The notes under the pieces are model-generated. The model searched no databases. It was not told the DNA's origin and worked only from the letters and a program-made list of their open reading frames with translations. A DNA stretch of 45,425 nt from Acanthamoeba sp. SK_2022b (lineage: Eukaryota > Discosea > Longamoebia > Acanthamoebidae): the NCBI GenBank assembly GCA_027943245.1, contig JANDJZ010000313.1, forward strand, positions 1 through 45,425. The letters run 5' to 3'. Position 1 is the first letter of the stretch. Every line of letters starts with the position of its first letter. Below, one piece after another: positions 42,531 to 45,425 of this stretch. The position numbers were made by a program, and so were the translations under genes.

Positions 42531-45351
42531 TCAGGTGCTGCCAAGGTTGCCGAACCAGGCGGCGTCGCCCCAGGTACCGCGGAGGGTGGGCTCCTCGCCG
42601 TCCTGTCCCACGGGCGCGTAGACGCTCTTTCGGTTGTCCTTCTTGGCCTTCCTCTTCTTCTTCTGGTCGCGGCTCTTCTTGTCCTTGCTGCTCGCGCCCT
42701 TGAGCCTGGCGTCGTGCTTGCCTCCGCTGCCGCTCCCAGTCGTCGCGGCGGCGGCGCCGTTGGCCTGCGGCGTGCCGTCGCTGCTGCCGTGGAGCGACTG
42801 CTGCTCGCGCTCGCGCTCGCGCTTGGCCCTTCGCTCCCTGCGCTCCTCCTCCGTGTACCAGTTCTCTTCGATCCACTCGATCGTTTCCTCCAGGTCCACC
42901 TACACCACATATACATCATCATCAATACTCAATGATTACAGGCGCATCATCTTCATCATCTTCATGATGCACCCGAACACGCACCTTCATGGCCTGCTCG
43001 ACAAGGACGGAGAGGAGCAGAGGCTCGTCCATGGCCAGCGCTAGATTGCAATAGAGGGGAGAGGGGAGGGGAGATGAGCGCTACTCGCACATGATGGGAG
43101 GAGGGGGGCACAAGAGGGCGCGCGTACGTGCGGGCAGGAAGGGGTCGACGCGGTGATATCGCGGGCCCAGGATGGCCTTGGCCTGCTTCTGCTCGTACAG
43201 CGACGTGGCGCCGATCTGTCGATTGCACATCACAAACGAACGAATAGGAAGTGAGCAAGCAGATATATGATGACGATGACGATGATGAAGAAGACGAAAG
43301 CGAAAGCGAAGCGAACCATGATCTGGAGAAGGTAGGGCGCCCACTTGATCATGCCCCAGTCGTGCTGGTCGCCGTCGATGAACTGCGACAGCCGCCCGGT
43401 GCCGAGGGAGAGGATGTGGATCTGCTTGGGCGTCTTGGGCTGCGCCGCCCGCTCGCTCATGAGCACGGAGATGGCGGCGAGCGCCGGGTTGTTGCACATC
43501 ACGGCCGCGTCGATCTGCCGCTTGTACGACGGGAAATACGTCGGCGCCGCCGACGATCCCATCACACAGTCTGTGCGTCGACCGGTGAGTCATCGACACG
43601 ACGCGCGCGCAGAGAGAGAGAGAGAGAGAGGGGGGGAAAGGGAGAGAAACGGAGGGGAGGGCGCACCCCAGATGGGAACGTTGCGCTCCTCGTCCAGGCA
43701 CAGCGTGTCGTAGTCGTCGTCCTCGTCGTCACTCGCGTCGGACTCCTCGCTCTCGCCGCCGCGATCGGCCTCCTCCCTCTTTCCGCTTCGCAGCTTGAGC
43801 TTGCTGGAACCCGTCAGGCCCGAGTCTGGCCGCACTGTGCATTATTTTTGTTATTTTTTCTCTCTTTTTTCCATAATAATTGAAATAAAATTCGGGCTTG
43901 AACGTTTTATAATAAATATAAATAAATAAATAAATAAATAAAAAGGCGGCGTACGGAGAGACTCCTTGACGCGGTCCTTGACGCCGGAGACCTTGGCGAG
44001 ATCGTCGGCGGAGCTGCGGGTGCGCTTGTGGGCCTTCTCGCGCGGGCTCAGGGCCGACGAGGTCGGGGGCCGCAGGGTGAAGCCCCGGTTGTTGAACGAC
44101 TCGCCGCGCTTCTTCTCCTTCTTGCGGTGGGCCTCCTTCTCCTTGAGATCGCTCAGGAGGGCCGGCGTCGACGACGGGTCGATGGTGGACGACCTGTCCT
44201 TCTTCTTGCGCTCGTCGGTGCTGCACGACCGTTTGTGTCCGCCGGCGCGCGTGAGGTCGCCGCTGCCCTGCAGCTTGATGTCCAGCTCGCGCGACAGCGT
44301 GTGCGACCGGGGGAGCGAGGCCCCGCGCAGCTTGGGCTTCAGCGGCTGTCGACAATTTACACGCACAACGGTTTAAGGTGGCGGCTTGGGTGGACACGCT
44401 GGTCGGGCGGGCTACGTACGACGTTGTGGAAGATGAGGGGCTCCCAGCTGCGCTCCTCGTTGTTGAGGCCGTTGTCCAGCAGGAACGATGGAATGAGAAG
44501 CATCTTCGGGCGCAGCTGGTCGAGCTTGATGTTCTTGGTGACTGTCCCATCACGCCACGCACGCATGGAAAGAGAGGAGGCGTCAGCCAAACCAGCGAAC
44601 AAACGGGGCAGCCAGAGCGAGAGCGCCACGCACTCTCCGAGCCGGCGACGAGGAGGTTCTTGTTGGCAAACTTGGAGCTCTGGATGGCCTTGCCCGTGCG
44701 GAAGCGCCCCTGATCGAGGTCAAATACACAGGGCAGCTGACGTCAGCATCGCTTGACGGCCACGCTGCGGCTTCGGTTCGAGAGGAATGCAAGGAATGGG
44801 AGGAGGAGGAGGATTGGAGGATTGGACCTTGGGGTTGAAGACGCGAGGCGCGAGCACGTCGAGGAGTCGACGGATGAAGGTGGGCGAGCGGCCGCACACG
44901 AGACCCGCGGCGACCATGCTGCCACCGGAGATGCCCGCAAACATATCCGTTCGCTCCAACAGGTCTGTGGCGACACGATTCAAGTAGTGCTTGAGCACAG
45001 TGTCGACACTTGCACCACACACACAACAGAGGAGAGAGGGGCACCAGGGAAGAAGTCGAGGAGTCTCTCGAGGATGACGGCCTCCATGACCGCCCGGAGC
45101 CCGCCTCCGTCGAGCGAGATCACGCGCACATGGCCATCGCCGACGCCGGACTTGGCCAGCGAATAATTGCCGACTGGTGTTGTTTGCCGAGTGGTCAGTC
45201 GCTGTAACGATTTGTATTATTTATTTATTTATTTATTTATTGTGTGTGGGGGGGGTCAAGCTGGGAGGACTGTGTGTCGTACATGCGGTCTTGCCGGCCT
45301 CTTTGTCGGCTTGCTCCATGAGGTCGCGCAGGTCGTTGCGGAGTTGGGTGG
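42531..45351 (-). CDS. Patatin-like phospholipase, 5' end outside the window
   Basis: Eleven exons are resolved (45283-45351, 45045-45173, 44828-44964, 44634-44709, 44420-44541, 43955-44345, 43667-43834, 43317-43570, 43128-43215, 42985-43040, 42531-42899), about 620 residues. The window ends inside the next intron: 45420-45425 reads GTAAGT on the minus strand. The oxyanion motif is SLDGGGLRA, the nucleophile Ser lies in GISGGS, and the catalytic Asp in IDAAVMCNNPA, where relatives usually have D-G. Exons 43955-44345 and 43667-43834 insert about 185 Ser/Lys-rich then acidic residues between nucleophile and Asp. The C-terminus is Lys-rich. Family role: acyl-ester hydrolysis of phospholipids (iPLA2-like). 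Confidence 0.9.
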
Positions 45352-45425
45352 CTGGACACGTGTTACGCCGTTGTTAGCATTGGACCATCATTGCTGATTG
45401 CCTTCATGTGGGCAGGTCTACTTAC
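45352..45425 (-). other. Patatin intron, cut by the window edge
   Basis: On the minus strand this begins with GTAAGT at the last six bases and ends at CAG before 45351, so it is an apparently complete intron of 74 nt. Confidence 0.7.

Noticed and set aside
1..45425. CRISPR arrays, prokaryotic operons, rRNA
   Set aside because: No spacer-repeat arrays or rRNA-like sequence seen, and intron-exon structure shows a eukaryotic genome.

Overview
The window looks like nuclear DNA of a free-living amoebozoan, most probably Acanthamoeba or a close relative. This is inferred from GC-rich exons cut by many short introns (about 50-120 nt), tight gene spacing on both strands, intronic microsatellites and a purely eukaryotic gene set (syntaxin-5 SNARE, F-box/WD40, RING-H2, SAM-PB1, fasciclin, patatin). 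I built exon models by hand, using reading-frame continuity, GT/AG sites and family knowledge. Eight complete multi-exon models close in frame (syntaxin-5, SDR epimerase, acid lipase, ALDH3-like dehydrogenase, five-FAS1 protein, MFS transporter, CCCH/F-box/WD40 protein, PAS protein), as does a secreted glycosidase-like enzyme. A patatin gene runs off the right edge.

Layout. 1-62 (-): start of a secreted Cys/Thr-rich protein, with promoter to about 330. 765-2580 (-): syntaxin-5-like SNARE. 3129-4491 (-): extended SDR epimerase. 5163-7323 (-): membrane-anchored acid lipase. 8005-~11092 (+): WD-like propeller protein. 11424-14601 (+): class-3 aldehyde dehydrogenase. 15216-15776 (-): small membrane protein. 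16620-16960: broken copy of the dehydrogenase 3' end. 17599-19404 (+): intronless SAM-PB1 protein. 19627-23184 (-): fasciclin-like adhesion protein. 23465-25160 (-): MFS transporter. 25329-28134 (-): CCCH/F-box/WD40 protein. 28660-29925 (+): coiled-coil PAS protein. 30240-31508 (-): RING-H2 ligase. About 31800-37450: CpG-poor island of decayed mobile elements with DDE transposase and ParB-like fragments. 37474-38232 (+): NodB polysaccharide deacetylase. 38750-39316 (+): full paralog of the left-edge Cys/Thr-rich gene, with an identical core promoter. 39426-42365 (-): secreted glycosidase-like enzyme. 42531-45351 (-): patatin phospholipase, 5' end outside the window.

There are no operons. Functions are mixed: membrane traffic, lipid and aldehyde metabolism, adhesion and ubiquitin ligation. 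The right third groups three genes with a plausible surface or cell-wall carbohydrate role (deacetylase, Cys/Thr-rich secreted protein, glycosidase-like enzyme). The signals most worth following are the inverted paralog pair with a perfectly conserved 115-bp core promoter, the CpG-depleted transposon island with its ParB-like piece, complementary CA/TG intron repeats flanking an in-frame SNARE exon, and the CCCH-F-box-WD40 architecture.
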